Below the pieces are notes generated by a model, which worked only from the letters and a program-made list of their open reading frames with translations, was not told where the DNA came from and ran no database searches. 36,151 bases of DNA from an uncultured Gemmiger sp. GTDB lineage: Bacteria; Bacillota; Clostridia; Oscillospirales; Ruminococcaceae. The stretch covers positions 1 to 36,151 of the forward strand of contig CALWNO010000026.1 of the NCBI GenBank assembly GCA_944382785.1. Reading direction: 5' to 3'. This document shows, piece by piece, positions 24,889 to 32,332 of the stretch (position 1 is its first letter; every line of letters starts with the position of its first letter). Both the position numbers and the translations under genes were made by a program.

Positions 24889-24993
24889 CAATCGCCTGCC
24901 AGGGATCGATTTTGTGGTCAAGGCGGTGCCATCTGTACAATGTAAGCAGACCTGGCCACACCGGCCGGGTCCAAAAAATGGAGGGGCTTTCCT

Positions 24994-25494
24994 ATGGACA
25001 ACCGCGAAACGGAATTGCTGTATCAGGCATTGTGCTATGAACAGGGACATCCCCGCCGCACCCAGCATGTCCTGAAGGTCTACGCCCTGGCCAAACTGCT
25101 GGGCGAGCGGGAGGGCCGCACCCCGGAAGAACGCATCATTCTGCAGGCAGCAGCCATTTTGCATGACATTGCCATCCGCCACTGCAAGGAACAGTATGAC
25201 GGGGATGCCCGCCCGGAACGGCAGAAGCAGGAAGCCCCTGCCCTGGTCCGGCAGTTTCTGGAACAGGCACAGTATTCTCCCGCCCTGTTTGCTCCCATCC
25301 TGGATCTGGTACTTCACCACCACGACTATGACGCCCCCCGCGGTCCCCTGCTGCAGCTGCTGATGGAAGCAGATCTGATCGTCAACGGATATGAATCGTC
25401 CCCATCCCGGGAATCTCTTTCCAAAATGGCGGAAATTTTTCAAACCAATACGGGCAAAGAGTTGTTCGCCCTCTGTATGCGGGACCGGAAATAA
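24994..25494 (+). CDS. HD-domain phosphohydrolase
   Basis: 166 aa, start ATG 24994 after TGGAGGGG. HD superfamily metal residues: His25 (RTQHVLKV), His57-Asp58 (ILHDIA), a histidine cluster 108-110 and Asp127 (EADLIV). The small stand-alone domain resembles YqeK/nucleotide hydrolase-like HD proteins. It likely removes phosphate from a nucleotide or small phosphomonoester in the cytoplasm; substrate not assigned. It shares a bidirectional promoter region with larA. Confidence 0.82.
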   Translation: MDNRETELLYQALCYEQGHPRRTQHVLKVYALAKLLGEREGRTPEERIILQAAAILHDIAIRHCKEQYDGDARPERQKQEAPALVRQFLEQAQYSPALFAPILDLVLHHHDYDAPRGPLLQLLMEADLIVNGYESSPSRESLSKMAEIFQTNTGKELFALCMRDRK

Positions 25495-25542
25495 AGGATC
25501 ACGCGGCTATGAACCGGGCCGTCCTTTCCAAAAATCAATCTG

Positions 25543-25575
25543 AGCAGGTGCGCAAAGGCTCGCACCTGCTTTTTT
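25543..25575 (+). terminator. Terminator after the HD-domain gene
   Basis: 10-bp stem AGCAGGTGCG / CGCACCTGCT, 8-nt loop, followed by a run of six T (25570-25575). Confidence 0.85.
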
Positions 25576-25658
25576 CTTGGCGCGCTTCCTTGTCCGATCC
25601 CGTTTTCCGGTACGCCTTGGGGGAAAGAGCACCTGGCAAGATCCGGCAGCCCACTTTG

Positions 25659-25724
25659 ATGTAATTATTGACATTACATTTCTCCCATGGTATACTCCCG
25701 TTAATGTAAATTATAAAATTACAT
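25659..25724 (+). promoter_or_regulatory. Promoter with two identical-format operators for the MDR oxidoreductase
   Basis: Promoter: TTGACA (25668-25673), 17-bp spacer, TATACT (25691-25696), start near 25703. Two 21-bp sites of the form ATGTAA-N9-TTACAT flank it: 25659-25679 covers the -35 box and 25704-25724 lies at the start site. Their centres are 45 bp apart. This is a textbook repressor layout. The ATGT/ACAT ends recall PadR- and some MarR/TetR-type operators, but the regulator is not encoded in the window. The 306-base gap 25495-25800 holds this and the terminator at 25543; otherwise nothing. Confidence 0.75.
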
Positions 25725-25800
25725 CTCATCCATCAAAGGTTGGGAAACCGCTGCACGGTTGCCCGCAAAGTACAACAATACCACACCGGGAGGTTCGCCC

Positions 25801-26802
25801 ATGAAGGCAGTCCAGATTGACAGATACGCAAAAGAGATCCACACCGTCCTGCGGGAGATTTCCACGCCAGACCCTGGCCCTGAGGAAGTCCTGATTCGGG
25901 TACGGGCAGCGGCGGTGAATCCGTTGGAGCTTTTGATCCTCACCGGCAGTGTCCGCCTGATCCAGGACTATCCCATGCCCCTGACCCTGGGCAATGAATG
26001 TTCCGGCGTAGTGGAGGCGGTGGGCAGCCGGGTAACCGGCTTTCAGGCGGGAGACAAGGTCTATGCCCGCCTGCCTCTGTCCAGAATCGGGGCTTTTGCG
26101 GAATATGTGGCGGTGGACCAGAACGCCCTGGCCCCCATGCCGGCCGGATATGATTTTGCCACCGCCGCAGCCATCCCGCTGACGGGGCTGACCGCCTGGC
26201 AGGCCATCACCGAGGAGCTGGAAGCCAAACCCGGCAGCACCCTGCTGATTCCCGGCGGGTCCGGCAGTTTCGGTCAGATGGCGGTACCTCTCGCCAAGGC
26301 GCTGGGACTGAAGGTGATCGTGACAGGCAATGCCCGGGCCCGGGATTCCCTTTTGGCCGCCGAGGCTGACCGGTACCTGGATTACCGCAAAGAAAACTAC
26401 TGGGAAGTCCTGTCCGGGGTGGACTATGTGATCGACACACTGGGAGCCGGAGAATTTCAGCGGGAATTGTCGGTGCTGAACCCCGGAGGACGACTGGTCA
26501 GTCTGCGCACCGGTCCCAACAAAGCCTTTGCGGTACGCAGCCGCGTCGGCTTTGCCCGGCGGGTCCTGTTCACTGCTGCCGGAGCCGGGTATGACCGGGC
26601 GGCCAGACGGCAGGGCAAAGAATACCGGTTCCTCTTTGTGCGGGCCGACGGCGCACAGCTGAAAGAGGTCACCCGCATGGTAGAACAGCACCACATTCAG
26701 CCCCGGATCGATCCCCGCGTCTTCACCCTGGAAACTGCCGGGGAAGCCCTGGCACTAGTGCAGAACGGGCCCACCGACGGAAAGGTGCTGCTCCGGCTCT
26801 GA
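25801..26802 (+). CDS. Zinc-independent MDR oxidoreductase (quinone oxidoreductase-like)
   Basis: 333 aa, start ATG 25801 with CGGGAGG 7 nt before it. N-terminal GroES-like domain with AAAVNPLELLILTG and LGNECSGVVEAVGS (residues about 62-75). Rossmann domain with IPGGSGSFGQMAVPLAKALG (about 156-175). Zinc-binding cysteines are absent, as in the NADPH:quinone reductase/enoyl reductase branch. The gene likely reduces electrophilic quinones or enones in a stress response, which would fit the tight two-operator promoter. Single gene followed by a terminator. Confidence 0.88.
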   Translation: MKAVQIDRYAKEIHTVLREISTPDPGPEEVLIRVRAAAVNPLELLILTGSVRLIQDYPMPLTLGNECSGVVEAVGSRVTGFQAGDKVYARLPLSRIGAFAEYVAVDQNALAPMPAGYDFATAAAIPLTGLTAWQAITEELEAKPGSTLLIPGGSGSFGQMAVPLAKALGLKVIVTGNARARDSLLAAEADRYLDYRKENYWEVLSGVDYVIDTLGAGEFQRELSVLNPGGRLVSLRTGPNKAFAVRSRVGFARRVLFTAAGAGYDRAARRQGKEYRFLFVRADGAQLKEVTRMVEQHHIQPRIDPRVFTLETAGEALALVQNGPTDGKVLLRL

Positions 26803-26843
26803 ATCTGCCGCAAAGCCCGTCTGTTCTATTCCTGTTTTCTATG

Positions 26844-26874
26844 GCTCCCGACTCCCAGAGTCGGGGGCTTTTTT
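26844..26874 (+). terminator. Terminator after the MDR gene
   Basis: 11-bp stem GCTCCCGACTC / GAGTCGGGGGC (one G-T pair), 3-nt loop, then six T. Confidence 0.85.
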
Positions 26875-26949
26875 GTCGCAGACCCGAAAGCACTGGTTTT
26901 TCTGTTTCTTCTATTCCATATCCCAGATTTCCTATATATGTTTTTTGCA

Positions 26950-26979
26950 TTGAGTTCCCGGACGGCGCCATGATACAAT
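26950..26979 (+). promoter_or_regulatory. Candidate promoter of the rightward sugar operon
   Basis: TTGAGT (26950-26955), 18-bp spacer, TACAAT (26974-26979). The leader is about 65 nt before the ATG at 27053. Confidence 0.5.
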
Positions 26980-27052
26980 CAAACCATACATACAGGCCCG
27001 TATTTTCCCCGTTTTTCACAGCTGCGGGACAGAATAAAGAGGAGGATTTGTC

Positions 27053-28219
27053 ATGAAACTTCGACTGGGCATGATCGGGGCGGGCAACATTGCCACCGCC
27101 CACATACACAACATTCTGGAGGGCAAGTGCCCGGATATTGAGATCACCGCCGTGGCAGACCGCAAGGAAAGCCGCCGTCAGTGGGCCCGGGAACAGCTCC
27201 CGGATGCCGCCATTTTTGCGGAAGGCAGCGACCTGATCGCCGCCAGGCCCTGCGATGCCGTTCTCATTGCGGTGCCCCACTACCAGCATCCTCCGCTGGC
27301 CATCCAGGCCTTCCGCGCCGGGCTGCATGTCATGTGCGAAAAGCCGGCCGGGGTCTATACCCTGCAGGTGCGGGAGATGAATGCGGAAGCCGACCGGCAC
27401 CCCGAACTGACCTTCGGCATGATGTTCAACCAGCGGACCAACTGCGTCTACCGCAGGATCAAAGAGATGCTGGACGCCGGAGAGCTGGGCGAACTCAAAA
27501 GGGTGAACTGGATCGTCACCGACTGGTACCGCACCCAGTTTTACTATGATTCCGGTGCCTGGCGGGCCACCTGGTCCGGGGAAGGCGGCGGCGTCCTGCT
27601 GAACCAGTGCCCTCACCAGCTGGATCTGCTGCAGTGGCTCTGCGGACTGCCGGTGCGGGTGCACGCCTTTTGCCACGAGGGCAAATGGCACGACATCGAG
27701 GTGGAGGACGACGTGACCGCCTACCTGGAATTTGCCAACGGCGCCACCGGAGTGTTCATCACCACCACCGGCGACGCCCCCGGCACCAACCGGCTGGAGA
27801 TCACCGGCACCCGGGGCCGCATCATCTGCGAGGATGACCGGCTGACCTTCGACCGGCTGGAAGTGGACGAACGCCAGTGGTGCGCCACCTGCCGGGAAGG
27901 CTTCCGCAAGCCGGACTGCCGGCGGGTGGAGGTGGAAACCGACGGACAGAATCCCCAGCACGTAGGGGTGCTCAATGCCTTTGCGGCGCATATCCGCACC
28001 GGCGCTCCTCTGGTGGCGGACGGCCGGGAAGGCATCAACGGGCTGATGCTGTCCAATGCCATCCATCTGTCCGGCTGGACGGGAGAAACCGTTTCCCTGC
28101 CCATCGACGAAGAGCGGTTCCTGGCCCTGCTGGATGAGCGCCGGGCGCATTCCCGCCGCAAGGAGGACACCGACGTGGTCATGGACACTTCCGGCAGTTA
28201 CGGCAGCACCGTAAAATAA
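27053..28219 (+). CDS. Gfo/Idh/MocA oxidoreductase, copy 1
   Basis: 388 aa; strong GAGGAGG ribosome site. N-terminal NAD(P) domain with GAGNIA (9-14) and the catalytic Lys97 in CEKPAG. The C-terminal sheet domain carries GGGVLLNQCPHQLD. The motif usually written DxGxH has Asn184 instead of Asp, with His188 kept. The enzyme would oxidise or reduce a sugar hydroxyl or keto group in the cytoplasm. The protein ends with an unusual polar tail (SRRKEDTDVVMDTSGSYGS). It is followed 22 nt later by a paralog. Confidence 0.9.
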   Translation: MKLRLGMIGAGNIATAHIHNILEGKCPDIEITAVADRKESRRQWAREQLPDAAIFAEGSDLIAARPCDAVLIAVPHYQHPPLAIQAFRAGLHVMCEKPAGVYTLQVREMNAEADRHPELTFGMMFNQRTNCVYRRIKEMLDAGELGELKRVNWIVTDWYRTQFYYDSGAWRATWSGEGGGVLLNQCPHQLDLLQWLCGLPVRVHAFCHEGKWHDIEVEDDVTAYLEFANGATGVFITTTGDAPGTNRLEITGTRGRIICEDDRLTFDRLEVDERQWCATCREGFRKPDCRRVEVETDGQNPQHVGVLNAFAAHIRTGAPLVADGREGINGLMLSNAIHLSGWTGETVSLPIDEERFLALLDERRAHSRRKEDTDVVMDTSGSYGSTVK

Positions 28220-28241
28220 CCGGCGCGGGGAGGACAGGTCA

Positions 28242-29417
28242 ATGGAACCCATCAGAACCGCCGTCATCGGTATTGGCAACATGGGCACCGCCCATGGGGT
28301 GTGCCTGGCGGAAGGAAAGGTGGACGGCCTGGTGCTGACCGCCGTCTGTGACACCGACCCCGCCCGGCGGGAAGATTTTACCCGCCGTTATCCCGGTGTG
28401 ACGGCCTATCCCGATATCCGGGCCCTGCTGGCTTCCCGCTGCGCCGATGCAGCCATCATCGCCGTGCCCCACCCCCTGCACAGCGCACTGGCCGGGCAGG
28501 CGCTGGACGCCGGCCTGCATGTGCTGGTGGAAAAGCCGCTGGACGTGCGCCTGTCCCGGGCCCGGGCGCTGTGCGAAAAAGCCAAAGGGAAAGACCGGGT
28601 CTTTGCGCTGATGCTCAACCAGCGGACCAATCCCCTGTTTGCCCGGGCGCGGAAAATTGTCCGGGGCGGTGAGCTTGGCGAACTGAAGCGGTCGGTCTGG
28701 ATCGTGACCAACTGGTACCGCACCCAGCATTACTATGATTCCGGGGACTGGCGGGCCACCTGGGCCGGTGAGGGAGGCGGAGTCCTGCTGAACCAGGCCC
28801 CCCACAATCTGGATCTGTGGCAGTGGATCTGCGGCATGCCGGTCCGTGTGGCCGCCAGCTGCGATGTGGCACGGTATCATCATATTGAGGTGGAGGACGA
28901 CGCAACCCTGTTCGTGCGGTATCCAAACGGCGCCACCGGTCTGTTTGTTACCTCCACCGGAGAGGCACCCGGTACCAACCGGCTGGAAATTTCCGGGGAC
29001 CGGGGCAAGCTGGTACTGGAAAACGGGGTCCTGAAATGGTGGCGGCTCCAACAGCCGGAATCCGGGATCCGCTTTGATTCCGCCGAAAATTCTCCGGTCC
29101 TTTCCTGCGACTACACCGAGATCCGGCCGGACCAGCCGGAGACGGCGCACCGGGGTATTTTGCAGAACTTTGCCGATGCCATCCGCCACGGCACCCCGCT
29201 GCTCAGTCCCGGTGAGGACGGACTGTGTGAGCTGGAACTTTCCAACGCGGCGTATCTCTCCCAGTGGCTGGGCAACAAAGCGGTGGACCTGCCTATGGAC
29301 ACAGACCTCTTTGACCGGCTGCTGGAAGAACGAATCCGCCATTCTGCCTACACCCCGGCCCGGACGGACAACCAGCCGGACGGCCGCTACAGCCGCCGCT
29401 GGCAGGTCAACTGGTAA
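28242..29417 (+). CDS. Gfo/Idh/MocA oxidoreductase, copy 2 (tandem paralog)
   Basis: 391 aa, GGGGAGG ribosome site. It aligns without gaps to copy 1 over the first 200 residues: GIGNMG (10-15), Lys98 in VEKPLD, NQRTN (126-130), Asn184 and His188. Residues 151-200 are identical at 39 of 50 positions. This is a tandem duplication that has diverged mainly in the C-terminal third. Two related dehydrogenases in one operon suggest either two steps on one sugar (oxidation, later reduction) or two substrates. Confidence 0.9.
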   Translation: MEPIRTAVIGIGNMGTAHGVCLAEGKVDGLVLTAVCDTDPARREDFTRRYPGVTAYPDIRALLASRCADAAIIAVPHPLHSALAGQALDAGLHVLVEKPLDVRLSRARALCEKAKGKDRVFALMLNQRTNPLFARARKIVRGGELGELKRSVWIVTNWYRTQHYYDSGDWRATWAGEGGGVLLNQAPHNLDLWQWICGMPVRVAASCDVARYHHIEVEDDATLFVRYPNGATGLFVTSTGEAPGTNRLEISGDRGKLVLENGVLKWWRLQQPESGIRFDSAENSPVLSCDYTEIRPDQPETAHRGILQNFADAIRHGTPLLSPGEDGLCELELSNAAYLSQWLGNKAVDLPMDTDLFDRLLEERIRHSAYTPARTDNQPDGRYSRRWQVNW

Positions 29418-29441
29418 CACATCAACACAAGGAAAACAGCT

Positions 29442-30353
29442 ATGACACACACCATTCAGCTTCCCTTTCCGGCCGCTGATCCCTTTATCCTGCCTACGGC
29501 GCAGGGCCGGTATTATCTGTACTGCACCTCCGAGGATGGGAATGGATTTCCCATCCGGGTCTCCTCCGATCTGCAGCACTGGGACCTTTGTGCAACGGTC
29601 CTAGGCCCCGGGAAATCCCGCTGGGGCAAAGACCGTTTCTGGGCGCCCGAATGCTACGCCTTTCACGGCCGGTACTACCTGTTTTACAGTGCCGACTGGA
29701 AGGTGAATCCCACCGGTGCCCGGGAAAATTTCCGCATTGGGGTGGCGGTTTCCGATTCTCCTGCCGGACCTTTCACCGACCTGGCGGATCGACCGGTCTT
29801 TGATCCCGGCTATCCCATCATTGACGCCAACGTGTACACTGAGAACGGACGCTTTTTCCTGTATTATTCCCGCTGCTGCTATGAACACCGGGTCCGGGAT
29901 CTGGAAGAGAGCTGGATCTACGGGGTGGAACTCCGGCCGGATTTTTCCGGCGTTATAGGGGAACCTGTCCTGCTGCTGCGCCCCGAACAGCCCTGGGAGG
30001 GCCGCTCCGCTCCCCAGACCGGCCGCCGCTGGAACGAAGGCTCCTTTCTGCTGCGTCATAACGGCCGATACATCATGACCTATTCCGCCAACTATTTCGG
30101 CGGGCCGGATTACGCCGTGGGGTACGCCACCGCCCGGCATCCCCTCGGCCCGTATACCAAGGCGGCGGAGAATCCCATTCTGCAGCGCAGTGGTCCCATT
30201 ACCGGAACCGGCCACAGCTGTCTGTTCCGCGGGCCGGACGGGTCCCTGATGATCTGTTATCACGGGCGTACCGCCGCCACCGGAGAGGATCGCATCGCCT
30301 TTCTGTCCCCTGCCCGGATCACCGAGGACGGCAGACTGTACGTCCTGTCCTGA
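29442..30353 (+). CDS. GH43-like five-bladed beta-propeller glycosidase
   Basis: 303 aa, no signal peptide, hence cytoplasmic. AADPFIL (Asp13, base), PIIDANVY (Asp128, pKa modulator), RWNEGSFLL (Glu199, general acid) and GTGHSC (His258) give the full GH43/GH117-type active-site set. Such enzymes cleave alpha-L-arabinofuranosides, beta-xylosides or related furanoside bonds. Being intracellular, it would act on short imported glycosides. Last gene of the rightward sugar operon, ahead of a strong terminator. Confidence 0.85.
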   Translation: MTHTIQLPFPAADPFILPTAQGRYYLYCTSEDGNGFPIRVSSDLQHWDLCATVLGPGKSRWGKDRFWAPECYAFHGRYYLFYSADWKVNPTGARENFRIGVAVSDSPAGPFTDLADRPVFDPGYPIIDANVYTENGRFFLYYSRCCYEHRVRDLEESWIYGVELRPDFSGVIGEPVLLLRPEQPWEGRSAPQTGRRWNEGSFLLRHNGRYIMTYSANYFGGPDYAVGYATARHPLGPYTKAAENPILQRSGPITGTGHSCLFRGPDGSLMICYHGRTAATGEDRIAFLSPARITEDGRLYVLS

Positions 30354-30362
30354 CCGGACGCC

Positions 30363-30404
30363 AAAACACCCCCGATCTCCTGTACAGGAGATCGGGGGTG
30401 TTTT
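30363..30404. terminator. Very strong bidirectional terminator
   Basis: Perfect 20-bp arms (AAAACACCCCCGATCTCCTG and its complement) around TA, ending in T on both strands. It begins 10 nt after the GH43-like stop and touches the stop codon of the convergent gene at 30405. Confidence 0.93.
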
Positions 30405-31466
30405 TCATCTGTTTTTCCGGTCCGCCATGGCCTGGGCCCGCAGGCAGAGTTCCGCCGCCCGGAAGGCGTGGGCCTGGGTCATGGCTGTTTCGGTGCGGTC
30501 CAGGCAATCCCGGATCAGCCGGCCGAAAAAGGGACAGCCCACCCGGCCGGTGGCATCAAACCGGTGTTCTCCCCGTGCATCGACCCAGTACACGTGGTTT
30601 TCCCCCGGAAGATCGTCGGCTATGTCCGCATATTTGCGCAGTTCGATGTATCCCTCTGTGCCCAGAAGGAAGGTGCGGCCGTCCCCCCAGTTGCTCAGCC
30701 CCGCCGGGGTGAACCAGTCCACACGAAAATATCCGGTGGCGCCGTTCTCCGCGGTCACGGTACAGTCGCCGAAGTCCTCCAGCCCCGGACAGTCCGGGTG
30801 GGCGTAATTGGCCGTACGGGCACTGTTGACAAGCGCCTTCTCCGCCCCGGTAAAATACAGGAACTGTTCCAGCTGATGGCTTCCGATATCGCACAGAATC
30901 CCGCCGTATCGCTCCTTTTGAAAGAACCATTCGGGGCGGGTGGACGCATTCAGCCGGTGCGGGCCGAAACCGTCCACATGCAGGACCCGGCCGATCCGCC
31001 CCTCCCGGATCAGAAGGTCCGCAAAGGTGGCGGCCTCGCTGTGCAGCCGTTCCGAATAGTACACCATGTACTTCCGGCCGGTCTGCCTTGCGGCCCGGCG
31101 CACCCGGTCCAGCTGTTCCAGGGTGGTCACGGGCGGCTTGTCCACAAAGTAGTCCTTGCCGGCAGCCATGACCTGCAGGCCAATGGCGCAGCGCTCAGAG
31201 GGCACCGCCGCCCCGGCCACCAGGCGCACCCGGTCGGAGGCCAGCAGTTCCTCCAGACAGGCGGCCGCCCGGGCCTGGGGAAAAGCCCGACGGAATTCCG
31301 CGACTTTGCCGGGATCTTCATCCCAGACCGCATCCAGGGTGGCCCCCGCTTCCAGCAGGGCCCGGGTCATGCCGTAACAATGCCCGTGGGCCAGCCCTGC
31401 CACGGAAAAGTAAAACTCTCCCGGGCGAACAGCGGGAAGGGGCTTTTCCAGCCGCGGCAGATCCAT
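30405..31466 (-). CDS. Gfo/Idh/MocA oxidoreductase, third type
   Basis: 353 aa; ATG 31466 overlaps the upstream TGA (TGATG) with AAGGAG 8 nt ahead. It is not close to the two tandem copies: the N-terminal motif is atypical (VAGLAHGHCYGM, 22-33). Catalytic Lys110 lies in VDKPPVT, and the usual Asp193/His197 in CDIGSH are present. Likely an NAD(P)-dependent sugar dehydrogenase or keto-sugar reductase. Last gene of the leftward sugar operon, next to the TIM-barrel protein. Confidence 0.87.
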   Translation of the reverse strand: MDLPRLEKPLPAVRPGEFYFSVAGLAHGHCYGMTRALLEAGATLDAVWDEDPGKVAEFRRAFPQARAAACLEELLASDRVRLVAGAAVPSERCAIGLQVMAAGKDYFVDKPPVTTLEQLDRVRRAARQTGRKYMVYYSERLHSEAATFADLLIREGRIGRVLHVDGFGPHRLNASTRPEWFFQKERYGGILCDIGSHQLEQFLYFTGAEKALVNSARTANYAHPDCPGLEDFGDCTVTAENGATGYFRVDWFTPAGLSNWGDGRTFLLGTEGYIELRKYADIADDLPGENHVYWVDARGEHRFDATGRVGCPFFGRLIRDCLDRTETAMTQAHAFRAAELCLRAQAMADRKNR

Positions 31467-32299
31467 CACAGCAGCTCCTTCAGGGCGTTGCAGGCTGCAT
31501 CAAAGGCTTCGTCGCTGCTGCGGTAGCAGCCGCTGCCCACCCGGCTTTCCTCCCCGGCCCGCTCCAGACCCTGCAGGCCGTCAAAGACCCGCAGGTGGGG
31601 TTCCACGGTCACCCGCTCCCCGCCCTGGGCACGGTAGGCGTCCAGAATCATTTTCACATGGCCGATGCCCTGCCCCGCCGGAACCACATTGCCGTCCGCC
31701 AGGGCGTCCTTGATATGCAGATACTCCACATACGGGTGCAGGCGCTCCCAGGCACTCCAGGTTTCCTGGCCGCACTGCACAAAGTTGGCAGGGTCAAACA
31801 CACCGCGCAGGGTCGGAAACTGGCGGTGGAGATCCTCGCACCGCTGTGCATTGTCCCCGTAGATGCCCTTTTCATTCTCGTGACAGAACAGGATTCCGCT
31901 GCCTTCGCCCACACGCAGCATTTCGCCCATCTGTTCCATGACCTGCCCGCGGCAGGAGGCGGGGTCCCGCCCCGCCGGGATGTAGAAGGAAAACATCCGC
32001 AGGCAATGGGCTCCCAACACCCGGGCCACCTCCAGTGTGTGGCGCAGCTGGTCCAAATGCGCCCCGAAGTCCCCGGTCTCCAGGTCGATCTTGCCGATGG
32101 GAGACCCCACCGACCAGACACAAAGTCCCGCCTCGTCCAGTTTGCGGCGGACTTCCTTTGCCTTTTCCAGCGAGATGGAAGAAACGTTTTCCCCGTCCAC
32201 CCCGCGGATTTCCAGGCCGCTGAGGCCGTTGCGCCGCATTGCTGCGATCTGGCCGTCCAGCGCGGGGGATGCCTCGTCGGCAAACGCATAAATCTTCAT
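31466..32299 (-). CDS. Xylose-isomerase-like TIM barrel (sugar phosphate isomerase/epimerase family)
   Basis: 277 aa, AGGAGG ribosome site. Metal-binding residues expected for the superfamily appear in order: Glu141 or Glu143 (CHENEKG), Asp169 (FDPANF), His195 (YLHIKDA) and Glu233 (VEPHL). Members include ribulose-type epimerases, myo-inosose dehydratase and 3-keto-glycoside-processing enzymes such as E. coli YcjR. Paired with Gfo/Idh/MocA dehydrogenases, a role on keto-sugar intermediates is likely. The exact reaction is not shown by the sequence. Confidence 0.87.
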   Translation of the reverse strand: MKIYAFADEASPALDGQIAAMRRNGLSGLEIRGVDGENVSSISLEKAKEVRRKLDEAGLCVWSVGSPIGKIDLETGDFGAHLDQLRHTLEVARVLGAHCLRMFSFYIPAGRDPASCRGQVMEQMGEMLRVGEGSGILFCHENEKGIYGDNAQRCEDLHRQFPTLRGVFDPANFVQCGQETWSAWERLHPYVEYLHIKDALADGNVVPAGQGIGHVKMILDAYRAQGGERVTVEPHLRVFDGLQGLERAGEESRVGSGCYRSSDEAFDAACNALKELL

Positions 32300-32332
32300 G
32301 AAAGATACCTCCTGCTTGTGTAGGGAAGGATA

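Noticed and set aside
25710-25715. Leftward TATAAT inside the second operator
   Set aside because: No -35 box at a fitting distance and no leftward gene before the terminator at 25543-25575; it is part of the AT-rich operator centre.
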